From: Dokdonella_A sp046347015
GTDB lineage: Bacteria > Pseudomonadota > Gammaproteobacteria > Xanthomonadales > Rhodanobacteraceae
DNA: 64,000 nt
Assembly: GCA_046347015.1 (NCBI GenBank)
Contig: JAXMHA010000006.1
Span: 62,001 to 126,000, forward strand
Reading direction: 5' to 3'
Below, one piece after another: positions 35,012 through 42,918 of this stretch. Below the pieces are notes generated by a model. That model saw only the letters and a program-made list of their open reading frames with translations, was not told the origin of the DNA and ran no database searches. Both the position numbers and the translations under genes were made by a program. How positions within the stretch are numbered: position 1 is the stretch's first letter; every line of letters begins with the position of its first letter.

Positions 35012-36124
35012 TCAACGACGGGCATCGAAATCGGCCCGGTGCTTGCGTTCGGCTTCCCGCTGCGCGGTTTCGCGTGCAGGATTGAAGCCGGTGTCGAATT
35101 CGGGCCAACCGGAAGCGTGCCGCAGGACCAGGTCGGCCAGCAGGGCCGCGTGGTCCAGTCCGGCATTCAGCGCCGGAATGTATTCGAAGCGTTCGCCACC
35201 CGCGGTGAGGAACTGCTCGCGATAACGCAGCGCGACCTCCTCCAGCGTTTCGAGGCAATCGACCGCGAAGCCCGGGCACAGTACCTGCACCGCCCGGACG
35301 CCTTCACCAACCCACCTCGCCAGGGTCTCGTCGGTGTAGGGCCGGAGCCATTTCGCGCGCCCGACGCGCGACTGGAACGCAACCGTAACGGTATCGGGGT
35401 CGACGCCGAGACGCTCGCGCAGCAGCCGCGCCGTGGCATGGCACTGGTGGAAGTAGGGGTCCCCGGCCCGCACGTAGCGCTCCGGGATGCCGTGGAACGA
35501 CAGCAACAATTTCTCCGCGCGTCCCTCGCGCTGCCAGTGTGCCTCGACACGGCGCGCCAACGCTTCGATGTAGCGGGGATCGTCGTGGTAGCCGCCGATG
35601 GTCCGGACTTCGGGAAGTCGGCGCCAGCGGGCCAGTTCGGCCGCCAAGGCATCGAGCCCCGAGGCTGTCGTGGTGGCCGAGTATTGGGGAAACAAAGGCA
35701 GGACCAGAAGGCGCTGCAGGTCCATGGCCGCCAAGCCGCGCAGCACGGCCGCCAGGGACGGCGAGCCATAGCGCATCGCGGCGCGCACGACGATCGGCCC
35801 GCTGCGCCGTGCGTGCAGCGCGGACTCGAGGTTGCGCGCCAGATCCTCGGTGTTGAACAGCAGCGGGGAACCCCGGTTGTCCCAGATGCGGGCATAGAGT
35901 CGGGCGGAGCGGACGGGTCGGAGGCGCAGGATCACGCCATGCAGGAGGATCCACCGCCACCAGGCGGGACCCTCGATGATGCGCGGATCGGACAGGAATT
36001 CACCGAGATAGCGCTTCAACGCCGGCTTGGTCGGCGCGTCCGGCGTTCCGAGGTTCAGGAGCACGACGCCGGCAATTCGCGGAGTGGATGGGGAATCGGC
36101 TGGCGCAGCCAGATAGCGGGTCAT
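35012..36124 (-). CDS. hemH: Ferrochelatase
   Basis: A 370-residue enzyme that inserts ferrous iron into protoporphyrin IX in the last step of heme synthesis. Landmarks: GVVLLNLGTPDAPT near the N terminus, RYGSPSL, LPLFPQYSATTTAS, the catalytic-site SFHGIPERYVRAGDPY (with the key His) and CPGFAVDCLETLEE. The N-terminal TRYLAAPADSP extension is common in this group. A perfect 16 bp palindrome lies 25 bp upstream of the start. Downstream is the alpha/beta hydrolase. Confidence 0.95.
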   Translation of the reverse strand: MTRYLAAPADSPSTPRIAGVVLLNLGTPDAPTKPALKRYLGEFLSDPRIIEGPAWWRWILLHGVILRLRPVRSARLYARIWDNRGSPLLFNTEDLARNLESALHARRSGPIVVRAAMRYGSPSLAAVLRGLAAMDLQRLLVLPLFPQYSATTTASGLDALAAELARWRRLPEVRTIGGYHDDPRYIEALARRVEAHWQREGRAEKLLLSFHGIPERYVRAGDPYFHQCHATARLLRERLGVDPDTVTVAFQSRVGRAKWLRPYTDETLARWVGEGVRAVQVLCPGFAVDCLETLEEVALRYREQFLTAGGERFEYIPALNAGLDHAALLADLVLRHASGWPEFDTGFNPARETAQREAERKHRADFDARR

Positions 36125-36148
36125 TGGCCGGATCGGGGAGTTCAGGAT

Positions 36149-36164
36149 CCGGCCGTACGGCCGG
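36149..36164. promoter_or_regulatory. 16 bp perfect palindrome upstream of hemH
   Basis: CCGGCCGTACGGCCGG is a perfect palindrome located 25 bp upstream of the hemH start and about 130 bp upstream of the divergent secreted-protein gene. It could be an operator or the hairpin of a transcript. It is entirely G+C apart from the central TA, so chance in this G+C-rich genome cannot be excluded. Confidence 0.3.
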
Positions 36165-36292
36165 CCGGCGTTATCGCGAAGTCGAACACGTTCCCTGCCT
36201 TGCCCGGAGCGGCCATCCTGTTAAACTTCCGCTAGCCGCGACGGTTCATCCGGCGTGGTCGACGATTGCCCATATAACGATAACACGCGCCC

Positions 36293-37213
36293 ATGCGTGC
36301 CCTAGCGAGCCTGTTGATCACGGGGTTGTTCTGCCTTTCGGCGGCGTCGGCGCGCGCCGCGTCCGGCTATGGCGAGGACGCGCTTGGCAACCTCTACCGC
36401 ATCGATCTCTCCGCGCACGCCGCGACATCGCTGGGTGGGGCAGGCTACTACGGCTCGCAGCCGATCGTGGACGTCACCGGCCTTTCGGCTTGGGACGGGT
36501 CGATGTTCGCGGTGTCCGACGGCATCAAGGCGTTGCTGAAGATCGACGCCACGACGGGCAGCGCCAGCATCGTGGGCGGACTTGGACTTTCCGGGGGCGG
36601 GAGCGGCCAGTACGACTCGTACGACTTCGGGATGGCGGCCGACTGTAACGGCACGTTCTGGTTGTCATCGGCGGTCACGGGTCAGCTCTGGCGGGTCAAC
36701 CCTGCGACCGGCGCGACGACGTTGGTTGGTGCGCTCGGCCACGGGATTACCGGCCTCGTCGCCCGGGGAACCACGTTGTACGGCGCGGCCGGGCGTGGCG
36801 ACAACAGCTTCTATCGGATCGACACGGCGACCGGGGCCGCGACTCGCATCGGTGGTTTTGGTTCCGGCGTGCCGGCCTGGGTCGACTCGGTCGCGATGAG
36901 CTTCGATGACTCGGGCACGCTGTGGGCCGTGCTGAACTACATCCCGCCCGCGCCCGGTTCGAGTACGGTACCCGACTGGAGCGATCTCGCGACGATCGAC
37001 CCGGTGACGGGTCACGTCACGATCGTCGGTCCGATCACCGGCCCGCCCGCGCTGCGCGGAGTCGGCATCCGCGGATTCTCGTTCGCGACTTCGCAGTGCC
37101 CGACGGGTTTCCCGCCGACGCCCGCGGCGCCAGTCGATGCCCGCTGGGCACTGGCCCTGCTGGCCCTGCTGCTCGCTCTGGCCGGCTGGCGCGAGCACCG
37201 GCGTTCGGCCTGA
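36293..37213 (+). CDS. Secreted repeat protein with IPTL-CTERM-like C-terminal sorting signal
   Basis: A 306-residue protein: signal peptide of about 22 residues (RALASLLITGLFCLSAASARA), then propeller-like repeats with NLYRIDLSAH, LLKIDATTGSAS, LWRVNPATGATT, FYRIDTATGAA and LATIDPVTGHV, each an IDxxTG-type blade. The C terminus is PAAPVDARWALALLALLLALAGWREHRRSA read as a short Pro-rich motif, a hydrophobic helix and a basic tail. This is the tripartite layout of exosortase-type (PEP-/IPTL-CTERM) signals. Neither an exosortase nor glycosyltransferases are in the window. Predicted to be held at or released from the cell surface. Role unknown. Confidence 0.7.
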   Translation: MRALASLLITGLFCLSAASARAASGYGEDALGNLYRIDLSAHAATSLGGAGYYGSQPIVDVTGLSAWDGSMFAVSDGIKALLKIDATTGSASIVGGLGLSGGGSGQYDSYDFGMAADCNGTFWLSSAVTGQLWRVNPATGATTLVGALGHGITGLVARGTTLYGAAGRGDNSFYRIDTATGAATRIGGFGSGVPAWVDSVAMSFDDSGTLWAVLNYIPPAPGSSTVPDWSDLATIDPVTGHVTIVGPITGPPALRGVGIRGFSFATSQCPTGFPPTPAAPVDARWALALLALLLALAGWREHRRSA

Positions 37214-37271
37214 GCCGGCCACGGGCTGATTCGCTCCCCGCCCGGACCTTCATCGCGCGCTCAGCCGCTCG

Positions 37272-37280
37272 TGCTAGCGT
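37272..37280 (+). promoter_or_regulatory. Candidate extended -10 box of the SYLF gene
   Basis: TGC-TAGCGT lies 30 bases before the ATG and would give a leader of about 24 nt that includes the AGAGGGAG ribosome site. It belongs to the same TGCTAG-type group as the boxes at 5634, 24156 and 28665. Confidence 0.3.
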
Positions 37281-37310
37281 GGACCACTGCTTTGCAGCCG
37301 AGAGGGAGCC

Positions 37311-37991
37311 ATGCGCAAGAGCGCCATCGTTTCCGGAGTCCTGATCCTGCTTGCATTCGTGATGTCCGCCAGCGCGGCCGATCGTGAAGTGCAGCGCGCC
37401 GAGAATGCGACGCGCGTCCTGAACCAGATCGAGGAAGCGCCCGACCGCGCGTTGCCACAGGATCTCCTGAGCCATGCGTATGCCGTCGCGGTCATACCGG
37501 ACGTCGTCAAGGCCGGTTTCGTCGTCGGTGGCCGGCACGGCGTGGGCTTGATTGCCGTGCGGACCCGCGACGGTCGCTGGTCGTACCCGAGCTTCGTCAG
37601 CCTGACTGGAGGCAGTGTCGGTTTCCAGGCCGGCGTATCGTCGACCGACGTGATCCTGGTGTTCCGCACGCCGCGGGGCGTCGATTCGATCGTGAACGGC
37701 AAATTCACGCTCGGTGCCGATGCATCGGCCGCCGCAGGCCCAGTCGGCCGCACCGCGCAGGCGTCGACCGACGCGCAGTTGAAAGCCGAGATTTATTCCT
37801 ACTCGCGCTCGCGCGGCCTGTTTGCCGGCGCCGCATTGGATGGCTCGGTGCTGCGGATCGACAACGATTCGAACCAGGCCGCGTACGGTTCGGGCGTCAC
37901 CGCGCGCCGCATTTTCGACGGCGGCGTCTCGAATGTTCCGCGGGCCATCACCGAGTTTCGCGACCGGCTGGAGGAGTACACTCGGCGCTGA
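37311..37991 (+). CDS. SYLF-domain (Ysc84-like) lipid-binding protein
   Basis: A 226-residue exported protein: signal peptide (KSAIVSGVLILLAFVMSASAA) and a SYLF/DUF500 domain with AYAVAVIPDVVKAGFVVGGRHGVGL, SLTGGSVGFQAGVSSTDVILVF and ADASAAAGPVGRTAQAS, ending in RGLFAGAALDGSVLRID. SYLF domains bind phosphoinositides in yeast and plants. In bacteria the role is unclear and these proteins are usually periplasmic. A good ribosome site (AGAGGGAG) precedes the ATG. The tat genes begin 62 bp downstream. Confidence 0.9.
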   Translation: MRKSAIVSGVLILLAFVMSASAADREVQRAENATRVLNQIEEAPDRALPQDLLSHAYAVAVIPDVVKAGFVVGGRHGVGLIAVRTRDGRWSYPSFVSLTGGSVGFQAGVSSTDVILVFRTPRGVDSIVNGKFTLGADASAAAGPVGRTAQASTDAQLKAEIYSYSRSRGLFAGAALDGSVLRIDNDSNQAAYGSGVTARRIFDGGVSNVPRAITEFRDRLEEYTRR

Positions 37992-38053
37992 TGCATGCGG
38001 AGGGCCGCGCGCCAGCGGCCCATCCCGGGTGAAGACGACGAGAGGTGGCAGGC

Positions 38054-38281
38054 ATGGGTGGGTTCAGCATCTGGCATTGGCTGATTGTCCTGATCATCGT
38101 CGCGTTGATATTCGGCACCAAGCGCGTGCGCAACATCGGCGAGGATCTCGGCTCGGCGATCAAGAACTTCCGCAAGGGCCTGCAGGACGAGGAAGCGAAG
38201 CCGGAATTGAAGGCCGATCCACCGGCTTCCGTTCCCGGGTCGACGACCGAATCGTCCAAGACCGAGAAAGTCGATCGCTGA
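38054..38281 (+). CDS. tatA: Sec-independent translocase protein TatA
   Basis: A 75-residue protein with one N-terminal membrane helix (FSIWHWLIVLIIVALIFGTKRV), the FGTKR hinge, an amphipathic helix (RNIGEDLGSAIKNFRKGL) and a charged tail. This is the TatA layout. It forms the pore-forming part of the twin-arginine translocase, which exports folded proteins. ATG at 38054 is used because AGAGG lies eight bases upstream; a GTG nine bases earlier is weaker. First gene of the tatABC unit. Confidence 0.95.
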   Translation: MGGFSIWHWLIVLIIVALIFGTKRVRNIGEDLGSAIKNFRKGLQDEEAKPELKADPPASVPGSTTESSKTEKVDR

Positions 38282-38290
38282 GGTGGCCCG

Positions 38291-38593
38291 ATGTTCGGCA
38301 TCGACACGGGCGAACTCGCGCTGATCGCAGTCGTCGCGTTGCTCGTGCTCGGTCCCGAGCGGTTGCCCGGCATCGCGCGGACCGCGGGTGCCTTGGTACG
38401 GCGGGCACGCACGGCATGGGCGGGAGTCCGGGCGGAGATCGAGCGCGAAATCGACGTCGAGGACGTCCGTCGCAACATCCGCGATGCCGCGAGGTCGGTC
38501 GATGCCGCGAAGGCAAGCGTCGTCGAGAGCGCGCGCAAGGTCGAGTCCGGCGTGCGCGGCACGCCTGACGGTTCCGGCCATGACGACGCCTGA
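38291..38593 (+). CDS. tatB: Sec-independent translocase protein TatB
   Basis: A 100-residue protein with the TatB opening MFGIDTGELALIAVVALLVLGPERLPG and a long amphipathic, charged helix after it. Here the tail is short compared with Escherichia coli TatB (about 170 residues). It binds twin-arginine signals with TatC. It lies 9 bp after tatA, and its stop overlaps the tatC start by 14 bp. Confidence 0.93.
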   Translation: MFGIDTGELALIAVVALLVLGPERLPGIARTAGALVRRARTAWAGVRAEIEREIDVEDVRRNIRDAARSVDAAKASVVESARKVESGVRGTPDGSGHDDA

Positions 38594-39335
38594 CGACGGC
38601 GGGCCGGAGCAGTCGCTCCTGTCGCACCTGATCGAACTGCGCGAACGGCTGCTGAAGTCGGTCGCGGCGATACTCATCATCCTGGTCGCGCTGGTGCCGG
38701 TCGCGAACCGGCTCTACGGCTGGCTGGCGCGCCCGCTGCTCGAACACCTGCCGAACGGCGGCACGATGATCGCGACGGAAGTCGCGAGTCCTTTCCTGAC
38801 GCCCCTCAAGCTCGCCTTCTTCGTGGCGCTGGTCGTGGCGATGCCGTTCGTGCTGTACCAGGCGTGGGCGTTCGTCGCGCCGGGCCTGTACCGGAACGAG
38901 CGCCGGCTGGCGCTGCCGTTGCTGGTGTCCGCACTGGTGCTTTTCTACACCGGTTGTGCGTTCGCGTATTTCCTCGTGTTGCCGGCAGTCTTCACGTTCC
39001 TCACGCACGTCGCGCCGGCCGGCGTCGCGGTGATGCCGGACATCGGGCACTACCTCGATTTCGTGCTGGTCCTGTTTCTCGCCTTCGGCGTCTGCTTCGA
39101 GGTGCCGGTGGTGCTGGTGATCCTCGCGGCCGTCGGTGTCGTCACGCCGGCCCAGCTCGCGCACAGCCGGCCGTACGCGATCGTCGGCGCGTTCGTCGTC
39201 GCGGCAATCCTGACGCCGCCGGACGTTCTGTCGCAAACGCTGCTGGCAATCCCGATGTGCGCGTTGTACGAGCTCGGCATCATCGGCGCGCGGTTCCTGT
39301 TGCGCCGGCAATCGACACTGTCGCCGGGCGCCTGA
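38580..39335 (+). CDS. tatC: Sec-independent translocase protein TatC
   Basis: A 251-residue protein with six membrane helices. Conserved landmarks: SHLIELRERLLKS near the N terminus, FVAPGLYRNERR in the first cytoplasmic region after helix 2, and AILTPPDVLSQ with the following helix. TatC binds twin-arginine signal peptides as the core of the receptor complex. Its ATG lies within the tatB gene, so translation is coupled. The gene ends 32 bp before the convergent amidotransferase gene. Confidence 0.96.
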   Translation: MTTPDDGGPEQSLLSHLIELRERLLKSVAAILIILVALVPVANRLYGWLARPLLEHLPNGGTMIATEVASPFLTPLKLAFFVALVVAMPFVLYQAWAFVAPGLYRNERRLALPLLVSALVLFYTGCAFAYFLVLPAVFTFLTHVAPAGVAVMPDIGHYLDFVLVLFLAFGVCFEVPVVLVILAAVGVVTPAQLAHSRPYAIVGAFVVAAILTPPDVLSQTLLAIPMCALYELGIIGARFLLRRQSTLSPGA

Positions 39336-39367
39336 TCCGCGCGCCGAGCCGCCTCATTCCGGCGAAT

Positions 39368-40114
39368 TCAGGCGCTCGCGCCGCGGGCCTTGCGATCGGG
39401 CTGTTCGGCCAATGCGCGGAACGCGAGCAACAGGCGGCCAAGCTCCGGCGATGGCGCGACACCGGCTTCCAGAGCGTCCGGGTCGAGTCCCTCGTCACGC
39501 AGGTGGGCTTCGCGCAGCCGGATGTAGGCCCGCATCACATCGGCACTGAACTCGGGGTGGAACTGCACGCCCCACACGCGCGGCCGATAGCGTACGGCCT
39601 GGTTCGGATCGTGCGCCGACGAAGCGAGGCGCACCGCGCCCGTGGGCAGTTCGAGCACGCTTTGCTCATGCGTCGCCTGCGCGGGGTGGCGACCGATCAC
39701 TTTGCCGAACAAGGCGTCGTCGCGGGCGGAGGGGAGTGTGTCGACCTCGATCGTCCCGATTTCGCGGCCATCCGGGTGGTAGTCGACGCCGCCGCCGAAG
39801 GCATGCGCCAGCAACTGGTGCCCGTAACACACGCCCAGCAACGCCGCGCCGGAATCGGCTGCCTCGCGCAGCCATCCCGCCGTCGCTTCGCTCCACGGCA
39901 AATGCTCGCTGACCATGGCCGCCGAGCCGGTGATGACCGCGGCGTTGACCTCGTCCGGCGGTGGCAGCCGGCCGCCGGTGTCGACGCGCACCGTGCGTGT
40001 CCCGTTGCCGCCCAAGGCGTGCGTGAACCAGTCCGGGAAGTCGCCGAAGCGGGCACGGACTTCTGCCGGTGCGGCGCCGGTCTGCACGATCAGGATCGGC
40101 TCGGCGGTGCTCAT
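39368..40114 (-). CDS. Class I glutamine amidotransferase domain protein
   Basis: A 248-residue protein made only of a class I glutaminase domain: nucleophile Cys96 in GVCYGHQLLAHAFGG, and the His186/Glu188 pair in GVQFHPEFS. No synthase domain is attached, as in the YfeJ-like free-standing group. It may act on gamma-glutamyl compounds or give ammonia to a partner; the substrate is unknown. The ATG overlaps the gspE stop (ATGA), so it is translated together with gspE, although a functional tie is not obvious. Confidence 0.88.
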   Translation of the reverse strand: MSTAEPILIVQTGAAPAEVRARFGDFPDWFTHALGGNGTRTVRVDTGGRLPPPDEVNAAVITGSAAMVSEHLPWSEATAGWLREAADSGAALLGVCYGHQLLAHAFGGGVDYHPDGREIGTIEVDTLPSARDDALFGKVIGRHPAQATHEQSVLELPTGAVRLASSAHDPNQAVRYRPRVWGVQFHPEFSADVMRAYIRLREAHLRDEGLDPDALEAGVAPSPELGRLLLAFRALAEQPDRKARGASA

Positions 40115-41943
40115 TCGGTCGGCGGCAGGACCGCGTTGACTTCGGCAATCGTCGTGACGCCGCGCGCGACCTGTGCCGCGGCCGACATCCGGAGCCGGCG
40201 CATGCCACCGACGAGGGCGACTTCGGTCAGCCGCGCGAGATCCATGTTCGGCTGGATCAGCGCGCGCACCGGGGGCGAGATGGTCAACATCTCGTAGATG
40301 CCGGTGCGGCCGAGGAACCCGGTCTTGCGGCATTCGAGGCAGCCCTTCGGTCCGAACGTCGCATCCGGCACCGCGGGCGACTGCGGCCGGTTCAGCGCCC
40401 GCCACGCGTCCGGGTCGACCGGCGCCTCGATCTTGCAGTGCGGGCACAAGGTGCGGACGAGCCGTTGCGCGACGACACCGGTCAGCGTCGATTGGATCAG
40501 GTAGTTCGGCACGCCAATGTCGAGCAGGCGCGTGATCGCGGTCGGCGCGTCGTTCGTGTGCAGGGTCGACAGCACGAGGTGACCGGTCAGCGATGCCTGC
40601 ACGGCCATTTGCGCCGTTTCGAGATCGCGGATCTCGCCGACCATGATGATGTCCGGATCCTGGCGCAGCAGCGTGCGCACGCCGGTCGCGAAGTCGAGGT
40701 CGATCGACGCCTGCACCTGCATCTGGTTGAACTCGGGCGACACCATCTCGATCGGATCCTCGATCGTGCAAACGTTGATGTCGGGCGTCGCGAGGTGCTT
40801 CAGCGTGGAGTACAGCGTCGTTGTCTTGCCGGATCCGGTCGGGCCGGTGACCAGCACGATGCCGTTCGGGCGCTCGACCATGCCGCGCCAGACGGCTTCC
40901 TCGTCCGGCGCGAAGCCGAGCTGGCGGAACTCGCGCACGACGATGTCGGGATCGAAGATGCGCATCACCATCTTCTCGCCGAACGCCGTCGGCATCGACG
41001 ACAGGCGCAGCTCCACCTCGCGCCCCCCCTGCGAGCGGGTCTTGATGCGGCCGTCCTGCGGGCGGCGCTTCTCGGCGACGTCCATACGCCCGAGGATCTT
41101 GATCCGCGAGGTCACCGCGACCATCACCGGCGTCGGCAGCTCGAACACCTTGTGCATCACGCCGTCGATGCGAAAGCGGATCGGACTCGAATCGCGCCGC
41201 GGCTCGAGGTGGATGTCGGAAGCGCGTTGTTCGAATGCATATTGCAGCAACCAGTCGACGATGTGCACGACATGGCGGTCGTCGGCACCCACCTCGCCGG
41301 TGCGGCCGAGCTCGACGAGCTGCTCGAAGTTCAGGATCGCGCCGCCGTCCGGGCCGTCCGGCTTGGCGTCCTGGGCGCGCTGGATCGACCGCTGCACGCC
41401 CCACCATTCGGTCAGGTAGCGCGCGACGTCGAGCGGATTCGCGACGACGCGCTGGATGTCGCGCCGAAGCACGTGCGCGAGGTCGGGCACCCAGCGCTGG
41501 TCGAACGGTTCCGACGTCGCGAACACGACCTGCATTTCGCTGACGGCGATCGGGAGGATCCGGTAGCGCTGTGCGTAGGCGTGGCTGACCACCTGCGTCA
41601 CGGCGGCGACGTCGATCTTCATCGGATCGATGTGCACGTAGGGCAGCCGGGAGCGTTGCGCCAGCCATTCGGTGAGCACCTCGAGGCTCAGCGGCTTCCC
41701 TGGATGGCGCGCGTCGGCCAGCCTGAGGTTTGCAACCAGGACCAGCGGGTGCAGCTCGAGGCGCGCCTTCACGCTGCGCACGCTGTCGCGCACGCGGCGC
41801 GCGTCAGCGTCGGTCAGGACGCCGTCCGCGACGAGGCCGGCGACGACCTCGTCGAGCTCGATGCGCCGGTGCGCGCCGAGCTGGGACGGGACCGGAGTCG
41901 CCGCGGGGCGTGGTGGAACCGAACGTTGCGATGTCGTCGCCAT
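40111..41943 (-). CDS. GspE/PilB-type secretion ATPase
   Basis: A 610-residue hexameric ATPase. It has an N-terminal MshEN-type domain (about residues 80-170), the ASDIHLEP motif (about residue 241), Walker A GPTGSGKTT (367-375), an Asp-box and Walker B PDIIMVGEIRD (430-440), a LHTND motif, and a tetra-Cys zinc site (C500, C503, C535, C538). This is the type II secretion GspE/type IV pilus PilB layout. It lies alone, without the other T2SS genes, so I cannot say whether it powers type II secretion, MSHA pili or another machine. The GspA/GspB pair at 5.6-8.0 kb is a possible partner. GAGGGA lies before the ATG. Confidence 0.88.
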   Translation of the reverse strand: MATTSQRSVPPRPAATPVPSQLGAHRRIELDEVVAGLVADGVLTDADARRVRDSVRSVKARLELHPLVLVANLRLADARHPGKPLSLEVLTEWLAQRSRLPYVHIDPMKIDVAAVTQVVSHAYAQRYRILPIAVSEMQVVFATSEPFDQRWVPDLAHVLRRDIQRVVANPLDVARYLTEWWGVQRSIQRAQDAKPDGPDGGAILNFEQLVELGRTGEVGADDRHVVHIVDWLLQYAFEQRASDIHLEPRRDSSPIRFRIDGVMHKVFELPTPVMVAVTSRIKILGRMDVAEKRRPQDGRIKTRSQGGREVELRLSSMPTAFGEKMVMRIFDPDIVVREFRQLGFAPDEEAVWRGMVERPNGIVLVTGPTGSGKTTTLYSTLKHLATPDINVCTIEDPIEMVSPEFNQMQVQASIDLDFATGVRTLLRQDPDIIMVGEIRDLETAQMAVQASLTGHLVLSTLHTNDAPTAITRLLDIGVPNYLIQSTLTGVVAQRLVRTLCPHCKIEAPVDPDAWRALNRPQSPAVPDATFGPKGCLECRKTGFLGRTGIYEMLTISPPVRALIQPNMDLARLTEVALVGGMRRLRMSAAAQVARGVTTIAEVNAVLPPTE

Positions 41944-41976
41944 GCCGTGGTCCCTCGGCCGAAGCAGGGCCGCCGC

Positions 41977-41982
41977 TATACT
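41977..41982 (+). promoter_or_regulatory. -10 box of glyQS
   Basis: TATACT, 30 bases before the glyQ ATG, is a good -10 hexamer in an otherwise G+C-rich gap between the divergent gspE and glyQ genes. The predicted leader is about 24 nt. No clear -35 element. Confidence 0.5.
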
Positions 41983-42012
41983 AGCGCGCTTCCCCCGCGA
42001 TTCCCGTGAGCC

Positions 42013-42918
42013 ATGCCCGGCCCGACGTTCCAGGACCTGATCCAGATCCTCAATCGCTACTGGGCCGACCAGGGCTGCGTGTTGCTGCAGCCGCTCGATA
42101 CCGAAGTCGGCGCCGGGACATTCCATCCGGCTACGTTCCTGCGCGCGCTCGGTCCCGAACCGTGGGCGGCGGCGTACGTGCAACCCTCACGCCGTCCCAC
42201 CGACGGCCGCTACGGCGACAACCCGAACCGCTTGCAGCATTACTACCAGTATCAAGTGGTCATGAAGCCGAACCCGGACGACATCCTCGCCCGCTACTTC
42301 GGTTCGCTCGCGGCGCTCGGCATCGATCCGCTGGTGCATGACCTGCGCCTCGTCGAAGACAACTGGGAATCGCCGACGCTCGGTGCGTGGGGACTCGGCT
42401 GGGAGGTCTGGTTGAACGGCATGGAGGTCACGCAGTTCACGTATTTCCAGCAGGCGGGCGGGCTCGAATGCCGTCCGGTGACCGCCGAGATCACGTACGG
42501 CCTCGAACGACTTGCGATGTACCTGCAGAACGCCGACAACGTGTTCGACCTCGTGTGGACGCGCGCACCACACGGCGTCGTGACGTACGGTGACGTGTTC
42601 CACCAGAACGAGGTCGAGCAGAGCGCGTACAACTTCGAGCACGCGAACGTCGCGAAACTGCGCGAATGGTTCGACACCTGCGAGGCCGAGGCGAGACGCC
42701 TCGTCGAGCTCGGCTTGCCGTTGCCGGCGTACGAGCAGGTCATGAAGGCGAGCCATACCTTCAACCTGCTCGACGCGCGCCGTGCGATCGGCGTGACCGA
42801 GCGGCAACGCTACATCCTGCGGGTGCGCGCGCTGTCGCGCGCCGTCGCCGAAGGCTATTTCGCGCAGCGCGAGAAACTCGGCTTCCCCGGACTCAAGGCC
42901 GCGAGGGAAGCCGCGTGA
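42013..42918 (+). CDS. glyQ: Glycine--tRNA ligase alpha subunit
   Basis: A 301-residue catalytic alpha subunit of the alpha2-beta2 bacterial enzyme that charges tRNA-Gly. Landmarks: FQDLIQILNRYWADQGCVLLQPLD, GAGTFHPATFLRALGPEPW, QPSRRPTDGRYGDNPNRLQHYYQ and GLEVWLNGMEVTQFTYFQQ. Length is normal. The stop overlaps the glyS ATG (TGATG). Firm. Confidence 0.98.
   Translation: MPGPTFQDLIQILNRYWADQGCVLLQPLDTEVGAGTFHPATFLRALGPEPWAAAYVQPSRRPTDGRYGDNPNRLQHYYQYQVVMKPNPDDILARYFGSLAALGIDPLVHDLRLVEDNWESPTLGAWGLGWEVWLNGMEVTQFTYFQQAGGLECRPVTAEITYGLERLAMYLQNADNVFDLVWTRAPHGVVTYGDVFHQNEVEQSAYNFEHANVAKLREWFDTCEAEARRLVELGLPLPAYEQVMKASHTFNLLDARRAIGVTERQRYILRVRALSRAVAEGYFAQREKLGFPGLKAAREAA

Noticed and set aside
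39368..41668. 766-codon minus-strand frame that appears to fuse sequence with the glutamine amidotransferase
   Set aside because: The upstream part is the wrong frame of gspE; the amidotransferase starts at the ATGA overlap at 40114.
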